Assembly: GCA_033063855.1 (NCBI GenBank)
Contig: CP093831.1
Location: 29,264,001 to 29,328,000, forward strand
Direction: 5' to 3'
DNA from: Smittia aterrima
Taxonomy: Eukaryota; Arthropoda; Insecta; Diptera; Chironomidae
Length of the DNA stretch: 64,000 nt
Part shown: piece after piece, positions 13,717 to 27,775 of the stretch
Layout of the letters: every line of letters begins with the position of its first letter
Position numbering within the stretch: the first letter of the stretch is position 1
The notes under the pieces: generated by a model
What the model saw: the letters and a program-made list of their open reading frames with translations, nothing else
Database searches by the model: none
Told to the model about the DNA's origin: nothing
Translations under genes and position numbers: made by a program

Positions 13717-16700
13717 ATGAAGGATATAATGCAGCGAAGAAAATATGTGATCAACCTGATAGTATTTTATGGATTAATTAATACAATTAACTCCGTGAAT
13801 GGTGAGTTGCTCCTATTAGTAATTGTTACCGTTTATTTTACCTTCTCGATCATGCCATGGAAGTATTTTTAAGAATGAGAAGGTTTCAGCAGCTTACAAG
13901 CCACGCAAAAACGTTTTTTTTTATTCGTTCCGTAGTTGAATGTTGAAGACGTTCGATGATAGCTTCAACAGGTGTGTTTTTAGTCTGTTACGGTCAGATG
14001 CCTCAGGGATTGGATAGAATAAGTCTTAAATGAATATTTTTGAAGGAGCGAAATGTATTAAGTGTAAGTGGGTCAACAGTTGGCGAAGTGTGTTTTCTCT
14101 TGAAGCGCTGCTTTCTTTGCTATTAACAACAGTATGACTCATTTAATTCCCGGATTCTCATCTGATGACATCGTAAGCTTAATGAAATATTGAGAAAGTT
14201 TTCGTTTGTAAGATGAATCAAGTTGGTCTTTGTCGAATTCACATTCCGCGTCCAACAAATACCATCAGCCTATCATAAAATATTCCATAAATATGTGTCT
14301 TAAACAAATTTTCATTTCTTTTTTGGAGAATTTAATTTGAATAAATTTCTTTACATAAGTCACTCTTCGATATAAATTTCAATCTACGTTTTGATTAGTG
14401 AATCCCAAAGCTTGAGCTAGAAAAATAACTGTTTCTCTGTTTTTCAAACAATTCCAAAAATATTTCCTTTCAACTACAGCATAAGCCATAAATCTGGTTC
14501 GAAGCTTACGCGAGTTACTCAATCGTTCTCCCGTCCTTGTCTCCGATTCTATGCTCATAGAGAAATCATACTTGATTCTTGTTTGCACACTTTTTGCAAG
14601 CAGGTTTTACTTTGATCGCTCCAAACGTGTTTACGTTATTCTTGAATTTTCATAGGAATGTTTTCTCATAAAAGTGTAGAACGGCGAAGACGGTCTTTGT
14701 GGGTCATTTGCTTAGAATCTTTGCAATTGCACATTAATACTGAAAGCTTTGTAATTCATATTTCTGATTCAACCTGTTTAACATTCCCCCATTGAAATCG
14801 TGATTAATTCAAGTCTTAAAATACGATGGTGTCATTAAAGTATTTTTTTCAAAAAGATTTTAGGAATTTGGCTCTTGGTATGTTTTGCCTTTTCTCTTTC
14901 TCCCGTTAATTCAGATATTTTTGTGCATTCCAAGACAAATTCGAAAACATTCAAAATAAGATTAAGTTAATCTGATTATATAGCTCTTCTTTTAAGTAAC
15001 ATCTACGAGCAAGTTTCATTTTGACGACTGAATTTTGCTCATGTCGTTCGCATTGCAAAGAAATGGACCATAAAATCAGGTGCTCTATATTTCGTCACGA
15101 TAAAGATAAACGCATAGGTTAAATTGTGCATTGATAGGTTAAATTGTGTGTGCCGAAACAATTTACATTTGAAATTCAGTTCCTATTTAGTAATGATAAT
15201 AATTTGTAATTTGGCATTCCGATTATTTGCCTCAAAAATTTTTTGTTTTTAGAATACAATATCAAATGATCACTTTCAAGCGAATTTAAAGTTTCTCGTT
15301 ATCTTGCGTGGTCAATTAATTTTTTTTCCAAACTCTGAGAAGCGTTACGAAACGATCAACCTATCCCTAAGGCAAGTTTTGCCGGTTTGCAATCTCACTA
15401 GTCGATTATGTGGAGTAACTTGAACAGTTAGTAGCTAGATTTCTCTTTATTCTCTTCCATTATCAACTATGATAATCGAAGCACTATTTTTTCTCATTAA
15501 ACCAGGTGATTTTTTGATTTGGCTCACAATCAAACAAGATCATTGCTTCCAAAACCAACTTAGCGATGAAAATTGCCGTATTTCCACCCAAAAATGTTTC
15601 CCATAAACTCACCAATAGCCCAAAGAAGTCTCGGTAATAGAAGAGTCATGGTCTAGTAAATAATTTATACTCTCCAGAAAAATAGAAAATTATAGAAAAA
15701 TATTCATCACGTCGTTGGTGGAAGCGAAGGTGATAGAAAACAAAAGAGAAAACAGCAAGCCGCAACAAGAACAAATAATGAAAAAGAAAGAGTTTCACTT
15801 CAAACAAGTGCTCGTTGTCTGCAGCGATCGCGAAACAACCTGTGTACATTTTTCCAGTGGAGTTCATTAGAGTCTTCGACGAAATCTTTGCGGTTTGTTG
15901 ATTTCTGGTTTCGAAAATAAGATTTGAGGTATCTGCGCATCATGAAAAAATCAAACAGTTAATCAATTCTTTCTTCGAAAGACTTCCGTAGAGCTTTAGT
16001 TCAATAACCACTTTCAAAACAGTTTGATCACGATTCCCAGCAATGCAGTTGATGAGACATTTAAAGGATGTTGCGCAATTGAAAATAAAAGTAGTTATTA
16101 AGATAAAGTGTTGGACGCTTCGGTACTCCCAGAAAAACTATTCTTATATAACTCTCAAGCAACACTCCAATGTTATACTCAAATAGAAAACTTCCGCTTC
16201 ACATCTCTATATGTCAGCGTTATGGTAATATACACTCGTATGCCAAACCATATGCGAAAATCAGATGAACTTTTGATGAAAATTGGGGTAGCAATGTCAT
16301 GAACGAACTTAAAGCCAAAGAACTAATATGGCAAAAAGAAATCAATTTGTAATCTGTCAATCTATTTGTGGCAAAAGATACCTTTTGTTAGAGGCGTTTT
16401 TATTCTAGCTAAGAGATTCGTACAACAAATTTGAGTATAATAATTTAACCTTTTTTTGTAAAAGCGTTGAATTGTTACATTTCGATGGCGATAGAATGAG
16501 CACTTCTTGAGAGGTACTGTACCTCAGGTACATTTCTAATTAAAATTATCATTTACAAAACAGCCACCATTTTTCAATCGTAATTCATCAAAATCATTAT
16601 TCAAAGATCATGATGAAGCTCTGGAGAGAAAATAACTGGAAAAGTCGATGAACGGCTCGTCAGATGTGCGGCAGCGATGATGAAAGATTTTAACGATACA

Positions 16701-19700
16701 GTTATTATTTTGAGTTGTAAAAGATAATTAATCAAATACCCTCTAGTCTATTAATATTGCATTGAATTTACCTTATACAGTGAATTTTTTTTTAAGCTTT
16801 TGCGAAAGACTTGAGCCATCATTACCGCTTAAAAGATTCTTTAAAAAAAACATAAAATAAAACGTATTTCAACATTCATCTTCAAATTTATTCGGATCGA
16901 ATTAATTGTTCGCCGACTCATTCATTCGCCATGATTATCGAATTTTCAATAGAATCAGAAATTAAGATATTATCGAATAAAATGAAGCCTCGGAACAAAT
17001 TGATAAACAATTTCGCGCTCTTCTTTCTGTGCGGTGATTGAGAAACAGCTTTTTTTATTTTAATCTAAGTTTTATTGAGTTTTCTTCTTCTTTTAAAAAA
17101 CGCTAAAATGAAGATTTTATCGTAGTTAAATTTGGTCATACTCACAAAGTTGTGAAATCAAGCGCCAAACAATTATCCACGTTCCAGTCTTATCGTTTTA
17201 ACTCCCAAATACATTTAGTTTCAGATAAGGCAGAAATGCACAGGAAAAGCTGATTTACCTGTCAAAATTTTCTCAAGCGAGCTACGATGTGATTGACATT
17301 TTTATCGGGAAAAGTTATTGGTATAAAAGCCATTAGTATCAAATTATCATTGGAATACTCGTAAACAACTTGATATTCCTAAATATCTTGATCGTACTAA
17401 TCACAGAAGTCGATTTCAATGTTCCTATTAAGCTTTCTAACTGAAATGCTTTCTAAGCTAACTGTTTCATATATTCTTTGAGAAATTAAAATCTTTTCGA
17501 TAAGTTGCTTCAAGAGTTGCTCGAACAGGTATAATAGCGGGAATGGTTTTGGGAGAGAAGTAGATGATTACAATTTTAGGAGAAAAATTTGGTTTTTTGC
17601 AAGGAAACATAATTTCGTATAAAGTTTTGACACGCAATTTAAGATCAAATATTTCCTAAAGACAGTTCAAATATTCTTGAAATTGATTTGGTTTTGAAAC
17701 AAATCTGAGTTTTCTTTGAAATAAAAATTTTCTCTAGAAGTCATTGACACCTTGAAACAATCGTATTTTCAATGGAAGAATTGAAATCTTCGCACCATGG
17801 AACTGATAGAATTGAGAACTCATCTGCCTCGTTAAATTATTCAAAAGCAGAACTTGAACAGACGAATGATGATCGCTACGTAACGCTCTAGAAAGGCCAA
17901 CGAACGCAATTTTAATAAGCTAAAAATTTTTTTTTGATATTTCTAAACCGAAATTTATTAATCATATAATTTTCAATCTTTACAGCTGAGAAGAAATGCA
18001 ACTTTCCTGGTTCACCAGCTCACAGCACCGTCACTTTCACAGACGAAACTCTAAGCAATAGTGCTGTGGCTTCTTATTCGTGCGAACGCGGTTTTGAGCT
18101 TCTTGGCCCCGCACGAAGAGTTTGCGACAACGGCAGTTGGACACCAGAAGGCATTCCATTTTGTGGTAAGGAAACTTGTGCTGGAAACTCTCATAAACTG
18201 AGTTCTCCCGGTCAGTCATTATTAACATAATTAAATACATCGATTTCTCGTCTCCCAATTTCATAACGTCACATATACGTCGGATGAATCCCAACAAAAA
18301 AATAATTGAAAACAATGAATGCGCAAGTGGAAATTTCATTTCGCTTCTCTCTTTTACTTTTTGTTTTGCAAAAAAGAAAATCACACACAAATCCATTCAT
18401 TTTCAGCAAATTGCTATTTACAAACGTTTCATGTCGTGACTTATTGAATCGAAAGTGACTTCATTGTTCACTACAGAGCAAGTACTTACGATTGAAATTC
18501 TTTCAAGACTTTTTTTATTTAAGATTTTGTGACAGGAAGGAAAAGAGATCGTATGGACACTTAAATGTCGACGAAAGATATTTGAGGCCAAGTTCAAACT
18601 CGATTTTTTTTATTGAAAAAAAAACCATGTCGCCGAAATTGACAAAATTTTAGGCGCTTTAGATTTCGATAAAACTCCGCTTTAACACGTTGCTTGAGTG
18701 GTTAGAATTAGTGCGTGGCATTCATTACGACCGAGAGATCAACGATCGCTCGTTCAACAAAATCTTTGTGGTGAATAATAGAATACAACTAGAGAAAAAA
18801 GTGATTTTTTTAAAACGAATAAGAAATAAACACATGCCAATGCAACCTTGACCGACCTTTTCATTTATCTCCATGCCACGGATTTCTTGCTGTTCTTCTT
18901 GAAAAAATCTCTCAGCATGCGTCATCAGACTAATAATCAGAGACTTATAATAAGTTGCCGACTTGACGATCATTAATTTTCAAATTCAAATGATCATAAA
19001 CTATTATCGTATCTGATTAAAGAAGTTTCAGAGCGGACCAAATCAAGAATTTAGATAGACTTTTTCTATCAAAATTATCCAACGTAATAAATTATTTAAA
19101 TCTTCAAATTTCCCGTTAGTCCGATCGACAGCATTAATTAATTTGGAAAGATTGGACTGATTGTGACGCGCAGTTTGTTGAACTCCCTTCTTGCTTACTA
19201 GTAGTAGTATTGTTCTATTTTCAATTGCTCTCTGTGATTAACATCTAAGTAGCTAATGATTGAACAAATAACTCGCTGTCAAAATATTTCTGTCTCAAAT
19301 TAAGTTAATTTCTTTCTCACTTCTTGAAAAAACTCAAGATTTGATAAAGATTTCGACAAAAAATATTCACAGTAACATGTGAGAAATGTAACGGTAACTT
19401 GATAACACGATTGTCGAGTAGTCGAGTAGCTGTCTTAATTCACCACTTTCTAGTGCTTCAATCTAAAGAACATTTTCAATTAGATTCAATTCAACAAAAA
19501 CTAAATAGTTTCAAGTTGAAACACAACTTCTTTACCACACATCTAAAATGTTTTGAAACTCAGAATTATAATTTTTCAATTTAGTTTTGATTCAAAACTT
19601 TTGAAAAGAAGAATTGAAAATTAGGTCAAATGTTAATTGAGAAACCTGAAGTTATTTCGAGCGAATCGAAGAAAGTCCGGAATGTTATGCATGTGCTCCC

Positions 19701-22700
19701 CTCTCCGTCACCGCCTTCATCACACTAACAATAAAAATGAGTTTAGGTATTTTATTTTCCAAGTTCTAAGCCATGAGATGACAAAAGAAAGCGAAACTTC
19801 TAGTTATTAAACAAACAATACACGCGGAAGTCGTAATGCAACTGTTGGTTAAGCCTTTTACTATGTCACTTTACTCTCAGGATAACACTCGATTTTATTT
19901 TCAATGCTCACTCATGTTACAAATATGTGACAAACAATGAACTCAAAAGCAAGTTTATAAAATGATGAAGAAAATGATGATTTGTGTGTGAACGAGGAAA
20001 CTCTTCACACCATCGAACAATGGATAACTTGAATGAAAAGTAAAAAAAGAAATTTCAGTAAGTCTTCATTGAAGATTCTTCACTGTCCGGAGAGCATCAC
20101 ACTTTGTTTTCTTTTTATATTTTAACATAGCTCGAAGTAGGTTACTTCGCCTTCGCAATTTAACAATCCATCGAGTCAATGAACCTACTAATTTGTGTCA
20201 CCGAAATCAGTTTCTTTTCGCATCATAAAGCTTATTTGCATTGTAGACACTTTCTTATTTTCGGAACAACACATACATAGAACGAAAGATGTTTAAAATA
20301 AAAATTACTTAACTCCAACAAGTAACAGCAAAACATAGAAAATACAAAGGCTGACATAGTGAGCTACTTTTAATGATACAATCATTTCATTTCACAAGAA
20401 AAACACTACTTATTACTTTTTTTATTGTTCGATATTTTTTAAAGAAATTAGTTATCGCGTAAAAACAAGAAAATTGCAAACGACAATGATTGTCATCGAA
20501 TTAAGCTGTGTGCTCAACTAAAGCGAGCTTTATAGATACTCAAAACGCAGGGTAAACAACGAGATTTTGCTGTTTTCTTTTAACGAGTATATAGAGTGTG
20601 ACAAATTCGTTGGCACCGTTCTTAAAAATTTGAAAGTTTATTTTCTTTCTTTTTGCAATACGAAATGGCTGAAACCAAAGTTTTAACGGCCGGAGAACCA
20701 AGAAAAACATTTCACATAATCCAATCATAGAACTGACATAATTGAAATTGAACTTAAAATTTTCTCTTCGTGAATCCAATGTCTGGTTTTCATAAACTTC
20801 TGTACGTCACGATTTTCGAATGCAAAATTTTCATTTTTATAATTAGATAATAATATCCTAGCATCGTAATCCAACCCGACTTAATTTTGTCTAATTCTTT
20901 GAATGAAAATTTTGCATAACTTGTATTTGATCAATAAAGAAGTGCCACTGAATTCAATAAATTCAAAGACGTTGACAAGCAACTGCTTTTCTTTACAATC
21001 CGGTTGGTGAATACCACAATTTGACACATTTACGTTTGTAACGGCATACGTATATTGCAAATAAAATATCAATTTTCTGTTTGGAATTCTCGACTGTTAT
21101 CATATAAAGTTCTTAATTTTAAAAGCGAGCCTATTCAATAGGCCCTATTGTCGTAAAAGCTTTCGATACTTTTGAATTTTAATAATAAAACGAATTTAAA
21201 ATGTTGTTAGGCATTAAAAGTTAATTCTGAAGTTAAAAAAATAGACTTTTGCTTTTTGATTCATCTTTAATACCTCGAATGCTCAAACTAACTGACTTTA
21301 TGAGTTTTTATGCTGATTCACTTGACGAAGAATTTCAATCAACAGCCTAGTGCTAATGAATGATAATCGACATACGGTTTTTAAAATGTTGCTCGAAGAT
21401 CGCACATGCCCAAGCAAATAGTTGAATGATACACGCGATACATACACGCGAAAGTTACATAACTCTGTAACTGTAACTCTGGTCTAGATAACAGCTTTTA
21501 TGATTAAATCCATCTTTCCTCATTCTTAACTCGTAATGTGAATGAAAAGTAATTCTGCAGCACTAACCGATTGAATTGAAGAACTGTTGTTTGAAGAAAC
21601 GATGGTCAATAACTGAGGGAATCAACAGTTGGAAAAAGTTTTCGATCATATGTATCATTGCGTGTTCAAAGCTCATAATCGATAAATTTGCATAAGAAAG
21701 TTGTTAACATGACGACAGAAAGTTGTCGATATTTGAAAGAAGGCTCAGAAGAGCTTCCTGAACTGCAATAGATGATATAAAACATAATCAGCAATTTACG
21801 CAAGTTAATTATACTCCGTCTAACGAACGGTTATATAAAAATGAAAATAGGAGCGAGGCTGCTTTACGCTTAACTTTAGATTTGAGAAAATTAATTAGGA
21901 AGTTTGGTAGTCTAATTATTTATTTAATTACCATCGTTGAAGAAACAAATTAACAATTTGAATTGCTTGTCGAATTCAAGAACAAAGCTGCCTACAAAAA
22001 TTTTATTTTATTCATTTCTTCCCAATAAAACAAACCTTGATCGCCAATATGTCTAGATTGAGAAAAAAAATCAATTTTTTTTCACGAATATTTCTCTCTT
22101 ACCGCATTTTTAGTTCTCAACGTAGCTGCGGGGAAAGCTCCGATGCAAATTTCAACTGAAGGCGCAGGAATTCCACAAAAGGCCATCGATGGATCTACTT
22201 CATCCTTCTTTTCTGCTGACACTTGCTCACTCACTAAGTCTGAACGTGTCCCTTGGTGGTACGTTAACCTGCTTGAGCCTTACATGGTCCAACTGGTCCG
22301 ATTGGATTTCGGAAAGTCGTGCTGTGGTAAGTGAAATCGAATGCGATATAATCTATCCAACCGACGAAGAAACTCGGGCGATAAAGAACGGACATGAGAC
22401 AGCTATTCGCTTTGTGAGCATCATAAAGCGACGAAAACGCGAGAAATGAAAAAAAAAACTTTCTCCGCTTTTGTTTTGGTTTTTGCTGTTAAAAGTTCAC
22501 ATGCAAATTAAAAGAATCATTAACGCATCATTAAGTTGTTCAATAAATATCAAAGGAAAGTTAGTTTGAACTTTCCCATTCGCTCATCGAAGTCTACCAT
22601 TTATTTACTTGAAAAATCCCAAAATGAACTTGAAAGTGTTCAGAATTTCTTGTGCATATTTTTGGCACTTTCACTTGTGAAGTGTAATCGGATAGCATTC

Positions 22701-25700
22701 CTCTTTGAAAGCTACTCTCTTTAAATCGAATATTTTCACAAACTTGAAAGTCACGAAATAATCTTTGACATAATCCACGTAATTCCGTCCATCAAATCAA
22801 TATGAGTTGTGTTTCAATTCTCGATAAATTGACTTTCACTAAACTCGTAATTGCATCCGAAGATTCATTCGATTAAATAATTGAAACCGGTTGACTTTCC
22901 CTTTAAACCGCTGAGTCCAAATCTAAAATGGCTAGGTTCAATGAAAATTAAATTAAAGCCAAATGCCATCGTATGCAATGCGATGTAGGAAATAAAAGCT
23001 TTTGTTCAATTAGAGTGAAATTTTCTTAAGATGAAAAATGCTTGTGCAAAACATTTTTTCGTCATGACTCCGCGAGGTATTTCTTTAAATGCCATTCATA
23101 GACTTTTCTGACAGTTTTCTTCAATTTTTTATTTTGAAAACAAAAGTTTAAACTATAAACAATCGTATGTTTCAAGCATAAAGTGAAGTCTTTTTCTCAC
23201 ACTTCTTATTTCATAAGTTATGACTTGTAAGTAATTATATTAACTATTTTAAGTAGTTTTTTAAAACTCAATATTTGGTTCCTCTTTGCTAGTACATAAA
23301 TGAAAATGTAAATTTCACTTCTATTCTCTATTCGCTTCCTGCTTACAACTGACGAGGTTTTTTTTTGGTCTTATTTTTTTTCTCTTCAACAGGAAACAAT
23401 AAACCTGCAACTATCGTTGTTCGCGTCGGAAACAACCGACCTGATTTGGGAACGAATCCAATCTGCAATCGTTTTACTGGTGTCTTAGAAGAGGGTCAGC
23501 CTTTGTTCCTTCCATGCAATCCTCCAATGCCTGGAGCGTTTGTGTCAGTTCATCTAGAAGTTAATCAGCCGTCAGCTTTGTCTATTTGCGAAGCTTTTGT
23601 GTATACAGATCAAGCTCTTCCTATTGAGCGATGTCCATCATTTAGAGATCAACCCCCAGGTGCATTAGCTTCTTACAATGGAAAGTGCTACATCTTTTAT
23701 AACCGTCAACCAATGAATTTACGCGACGCTCTTTCATTCTGCCGATCACGTGGTGGAACTTTAATCAACGAATCTAATCCAGCACTTCAAGGCTTTATCA
23801 GTTGGGAGTTGTGGCGACGTCATCGAAGCGATGTATCATCACAATATTGGATGGGAGCAGTTAGAGATAACAAAGAACGTAATACTTGGAAGTGGATTGG
23901 TGGAGATGATGTCTCAGTTTCATTCTGGAATCTTCCGGGAGGTGATGAAGACTGTTCACGTTATGATGGGTCAAAGGGATGGCTCTGGAGTGATACTAAC
24001 TGTAACACTCAATTAAATTTCATTTGCCAACATCAACCGAAAGCTTGTGGTCGTCCCGAGCAACCACCAAACTCTACTATGGTGACACTAAAAGGTTACG
24101 ACGTTGGAGCTACAGTCGAGTACACTTGTGATGAAGGACACTTGCTTGTCGGGCCAGCTCAACGCACATGTCTTGAAACAGGATTTTACAATGAGTTCCC
24201 TCCCGTTTGTAAATTCATCGAATGTGGACTTCCGGCTTCAATTCCACATGGAACATATAAACTCGTTAACTCTTCAGTTGGTTATCTCAGTCAAGTTGTG
24301 TATAATTGCAATGATGGCTATCAGATGACAGGACGTGCGATACTGACATGCGATATAGACGAAAGATGGAATGGACCACCACCACGCTGTGAAGTAGTTG
24401 AATGTGATGCACTTCCCTTAAATCACAAGAATTCAAAGATTCTCACACCAAACGGCACATTCTATGGTTCAAAAGCTGAAATTCAATGTTTACGAGGATT
24501 TGTTCTTGATGGTCCAAGCATTCTCACTTGCACAGGTAAGTCAACAATTTTGTTAGTTCTCCAAAACTTAACTTTTTTTATCTGTGTACAGCTTCCGGAC
24601 AATGGAGTGGACCAGTATCAAATTGTATTGAAGATGGTGTTCCTTCGACTAAAGCTCCAATACCAACTATACCGGCAACGACATTCACTCGACCAAAAAC
24701 TTCACCGCCATCACGAAAAACTTCATCGTCAATTCGAACGAGTTCACGATTGCCAACATCAACAACGCAGAAATCAATTCCAATTTCAAATATTGACTTA
24801 GCGACGGAAGATGATACTAACGAAAGTGATATTCTTCCTGGCACTGTTCGTGAAGAGTTCCCACCGCGCAAGCCAGTTCGACCAATGACAAGCCTACCAA
24901 AGAACAACCAGCAGCCTCCAGTAATTTCAACAACACCTCGAAAGATTGAGACAACGACAAGAGACTTGCAAGAAGAGATTGACGCAGCCCATCCCGAAGA
25001 TAATGAAGTCGCAGGCTCTAACAATAACAGGTAAGCTTTCCCTTTCACAACAATAAAATTATCTTCAAAATCTCAATCTTTTCTCAGGCACAATCAAATA
25101 CCTGATGTGAATATTCCAACGCCTGTCGATAACGATGAAGCTGAATCATCATCAGCAACCTACGGAGCAAAGCTCAATCTCACGTCAATCATTGCTCTTA
25201 GTTCCTTCGGTGGATTTGTCTTCTTGGCAGCTCTCATCACAACAATCGTAATTCTCGTAAGAAGGTGAGACGATTTTTTTTACAAAATCTTTTCCGGTGT
25301 TCGCATCATTTTACATGTTTTCCGCGCACCGCTCGTTTTTGGTACACAAACTTAAAGTTTAATAATAATACATTAAAAATCAGCTTTTCAACTGACATTG
25401 TCATGCACAATTGAAGTTCGTTCTGCACAAGCCGCTTTTACTCCTTTTCGCTTGTAAAACATGTAAAGAATATTAATGAAATCTAATGATATCATAGACA
25501 TCTCGAGCGAGGGCACGATGATGAAGCGACTCCGTCTTGATGCATCAGAAAGCACAACTATTAGACAACTTTCTCTTCTTCTCATGGCTGGTTTTCTTCC
25601 TATCAAGAAATCTATTATTTTTTTGGCAACGAAACGAATTCAAATTTAAACATTTCTATTTTTCCTTTTCGGGTCGTTCTGTGTTTGATTCATACTCGTG

Positions 25701-27010
25701 TCTTAACATATAAAAACTACAGCACCAAATCGTCAAACGACGCTCAACTTCAGCCCCAAAACCTAATGAGCAATTCAACCACGCTGTCGAAGAAAGTCTT
25801 AGAAAATCACAATCAAGATGCAAACCATTCATTGTCGCAAGTGCGAAAAGATCATTTGCCCTCGCGATGGTTCCAGGTTTTGGCATTGCCCTTTCCCGAT
25901 CAAAAGCTCGCTCGACGTGATATTAGTACATTCGGTCGACATGGTTTCTATCAATCTCGCGCTGGTTTCTTCAGTGAACCATCGCCACCATTATGAAAGT
26001 TAACGAGACATCCACAACAAGACAAAGCCATAAAATGCCATAGCCCAGATTTTCAAATTTATGATAATCATATGTAAGGTCATTAGAATACGAACAACAT
26101 TTATTTCGGATTGCACAATTGCATTCAAAGTTAACCTTTGACAATCCATTCAATCAACATGTTTGATGTCCTTTGTAGAAATCGTACAACCACTCAACAT
26201 TATCGTCACCGTGCATCGCCAGATTGTAATACCGTCGCTTCTTTCGACAGCTCGAGCTCAGAATCACGCAACGGACTTAATAGGTAAGTTTTTTTATTAA
26301 ATAATTGTTTTCGCTCTCGCCTGCAAAAATTAACTTCTAAGCGTTTATCAATTTTCTAGATATTATCGACAAGCATGGGAAAATCTCCACGAATCAGCTT
26401 CAAAGAATCATAACCAATTGAGACGCAAGGAAACTCTTGATCCAAACCTTACTCGTTCCAGAGATAACTTGGATAATCGAGCTCGCGACTTAGACAGGTA
26501 AATATTGATGTTGGGTAAATAAATGTCAACAGCATGTGTAACGTCATTTTCCAGTTGTAAAAATCAATAGCTTATGTAAAAAAATCAATGTTCATGTGTA
26601 CAGATTTTTTGATAGATCACGAGAGAATCTTTCTCGAGGAGGAGTAGGACGAGACTTTGGACGTGATAGCCTTGGACTCAGAGATGGATCTGAAATGGTT
26701 GTGTCAGATGCATGTGTCAAAGGTAAATGTTCCTTTGTAAATGTTTGGCATGGGCTTTTATTGACTGTTTATACTGACTACTTTTTGCATGAGATTTATC
26801 ATCTGTATCTTTTTTAAAAAAGGTGTTTTCTAATCAATTTTTATTCAATTTTTTTTCTCTCTCTCTTTTCTTTTTTCTCATACCACAGGCGAAAGAAAAC
26901 GTCATCATCATCACCACCATCATAGCAAGTCGGGCAACAACCAGAGGGGCAGTAGTGAGTTCAGAGACCAAAATATAGGAAGCGGAAATAGGAATCCACG
27001 CCACTATTGA
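13717..27010 (+). CDS. Selectin-like membrane protein: sushi, fucolectin-like, C-type lectin, sushi x3, TM (furrowed-type)
   Basis: Cell-surface adhesion-type protein of the insect furrowed/CG9095 kind; the exact orthologue is uncertain. Exons: 13717-13801 (signal peptide), 17986-18165 (sushi 1), 22114-22326 and the start of 23393-24535 (fucolectin/F5-8-like domain, with DGSTSSFFSADTC and PWWYVNL), the rest of 23393-24535 (C-type lectin with WMGAVRD, WIGGDD, WLWSDTNC, then sushi 2-3 and most of 4), 24592-25030 (end of sushi 4, Thr/Ser/Pro-rich stalk), 25088-25264 (transmembrane helix followed by RR), 26179-26283, 26360-26497, 26604-26722, 26889-27010 (cytoplasmic tail); 906 residues. The tail is Arg/Asn/Ser-rich with repeated SRDNL/SRENL-like motifs and seven consecutive His. 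The start ATG 13717 directly precedes the hydrophobic leader. The first three introns are 4.2, 3.9 and 1.1 kb and the rest are short. Additional unseen exons are possible. Confidence 0.85.
15114..15148. repeat. Two copies of a 15-bp direct repeat, 20-bp period
   Basis: ATAGGTTAAATTGTG occurs at 15114-15128 and again at 15134-15148. Confidence 0.8.
16511..16531. repeat. Two overlapping perfect palindromes
   Basis: GAGGTAC-T-GTACCTC (16511-16525) overlaps GTACCT-C-AGGTAC (16519-16531), so half-site GGTAC is reused. It sits in intron 1 of the selectin-like gene; it resembles a dimer-type protein binding site, but no factor is assigned. Confidence 0.6.
18166..22113 (+). other. Long intron 2 of the selectin-like gene
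   Basis: 3.9 kb of AT-rich sequence between the sushi 1 exon and the fucolectin-like exon. No exon was recognised. It carries an overlapping palindrome pair at 21129-21149 and two ATACACGCGA copies close together near 21430-21450. Confidence 0.6.
21129..21149. repeat. Two overlapping perfect palindromes
   Basis: GCCTATT-C-AATAGGC (21129-21143) overlaps AATAGG-C-CCTATT (21137-21149). The design is the same as at 16511-16531, in the next intron of the same gene. Confidence 0.6.
22327..23392 (+). other. Intron 3 of the selectin-like gene
   Basis: 1.07 kb without a recognisable exon; it splits the fucolectin-like domain. Confidence 0.6.
25723..25996 (+). CDS. Possible alternative terminal exon of the selectin-like gene
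   Basis: After the transmembrane exon (ending 25264 in phase 2, AG), a CTACAG acceptor at 25717-25722 opens a frame that fits this phase (AG|C, giving Ser) and runs about 90 codons to TGA 25994-25996. It would replace the 26179-27010 tail with a Ser/Asn/Gln-rich, then basic and aromatic tail ending EPSPPL. The length of open frame in AT-rich intronic DNA supports a real exon. No clear AATAAA follows, and no other family member was compared. Confidence 0.4.
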
Positions 27011-27775
27011 CATCGAATGGTGATCACTATCAACTTAGATGAATAACTTTTAGACATGAGAAGAAGAATTTAAGTTTAGTTTTATTTATTATGATGGATT
27101 TTCTCTCTATTTCTTGAGAACATTTGAAGAAACAAATGGAGCGACGAGATAGTGATTAACCAAGTTAGAACCACATATTAAGCCTCATTTAAGTTTGATA
27201 GTTTCTTTGAGTGTTTCGTTAATTACGAAATATATTTCACATTTAATCTTTAACTGAACCGATTAATTTATGAATCACGAGAGATGAACTTGCTGATATC
27301 TTGATCATTTCTAAATGTAAAGTTATCAGCACTTGCGTAAATGTACGCTAATGCGACGGATTTGATTTAGAATAGGTCGACATTATCGGAAGATTTTCCT
27401 CTCTCTCTGCAAAGTTGTTGCTGTCAATCTCGCACGTGTAGTCGCTTTAAAACTAGCAATTTAATCAGTGCCATTAAAAAGGCAAATTTAAAACGAAGAA
27501 ATTAGTGCAATATCAAAAGCTTCAACCATTTCTTATCTGCACAAAGGCTACAATAGCCTACAACGTAATTTAATTTTTAAAAAAACAGAGTATCTTCCGC
27601 TCGAAAAAATATTGTAAATAATCGAAAGAAAACAAGAGAATATCTAGTTGAATAAAAAAATTCTAATCCTAAAATTTAATGTGTAGTTTTTGAGTTATAT
27701 TGAAAATCCAATTAAAATCCAATATTCTTTAATTAAAACTGGCTAAAAAAAGTTTATTACAGATTTATCAATTTT
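27011..27775. other. Convergent intergenic region; 3' UTR of the selectin-like gene
   Basis: 765 bp between two stop codons. AATAAA at 27651-27656 is a plausible poly(A) signal for the plus-strand gene. No ORF of interest. Confidence 0.5.

Larger units (their letters stand above)
13802..17985 (+). other. Long intron 1 of the selectin-like gene
   Basis: 4.2 kb of AT-rich sequence between the signal-peptide exon and sushi 1. I see no exon or nested gene. It contains a short tandem duplication (15114-15148) and an overlapping palindrome pair (16511-16531), and may hold regulatory elements. Confidence 0.6.

Noticed and set aside
25818..26003. Overlapping ORF with CRKCEKIICPRD, zinc-ribbon-like
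   Set aside because: It is another frame of the candidate alternative exon, and its cysteines do not complete a recognisable domain.
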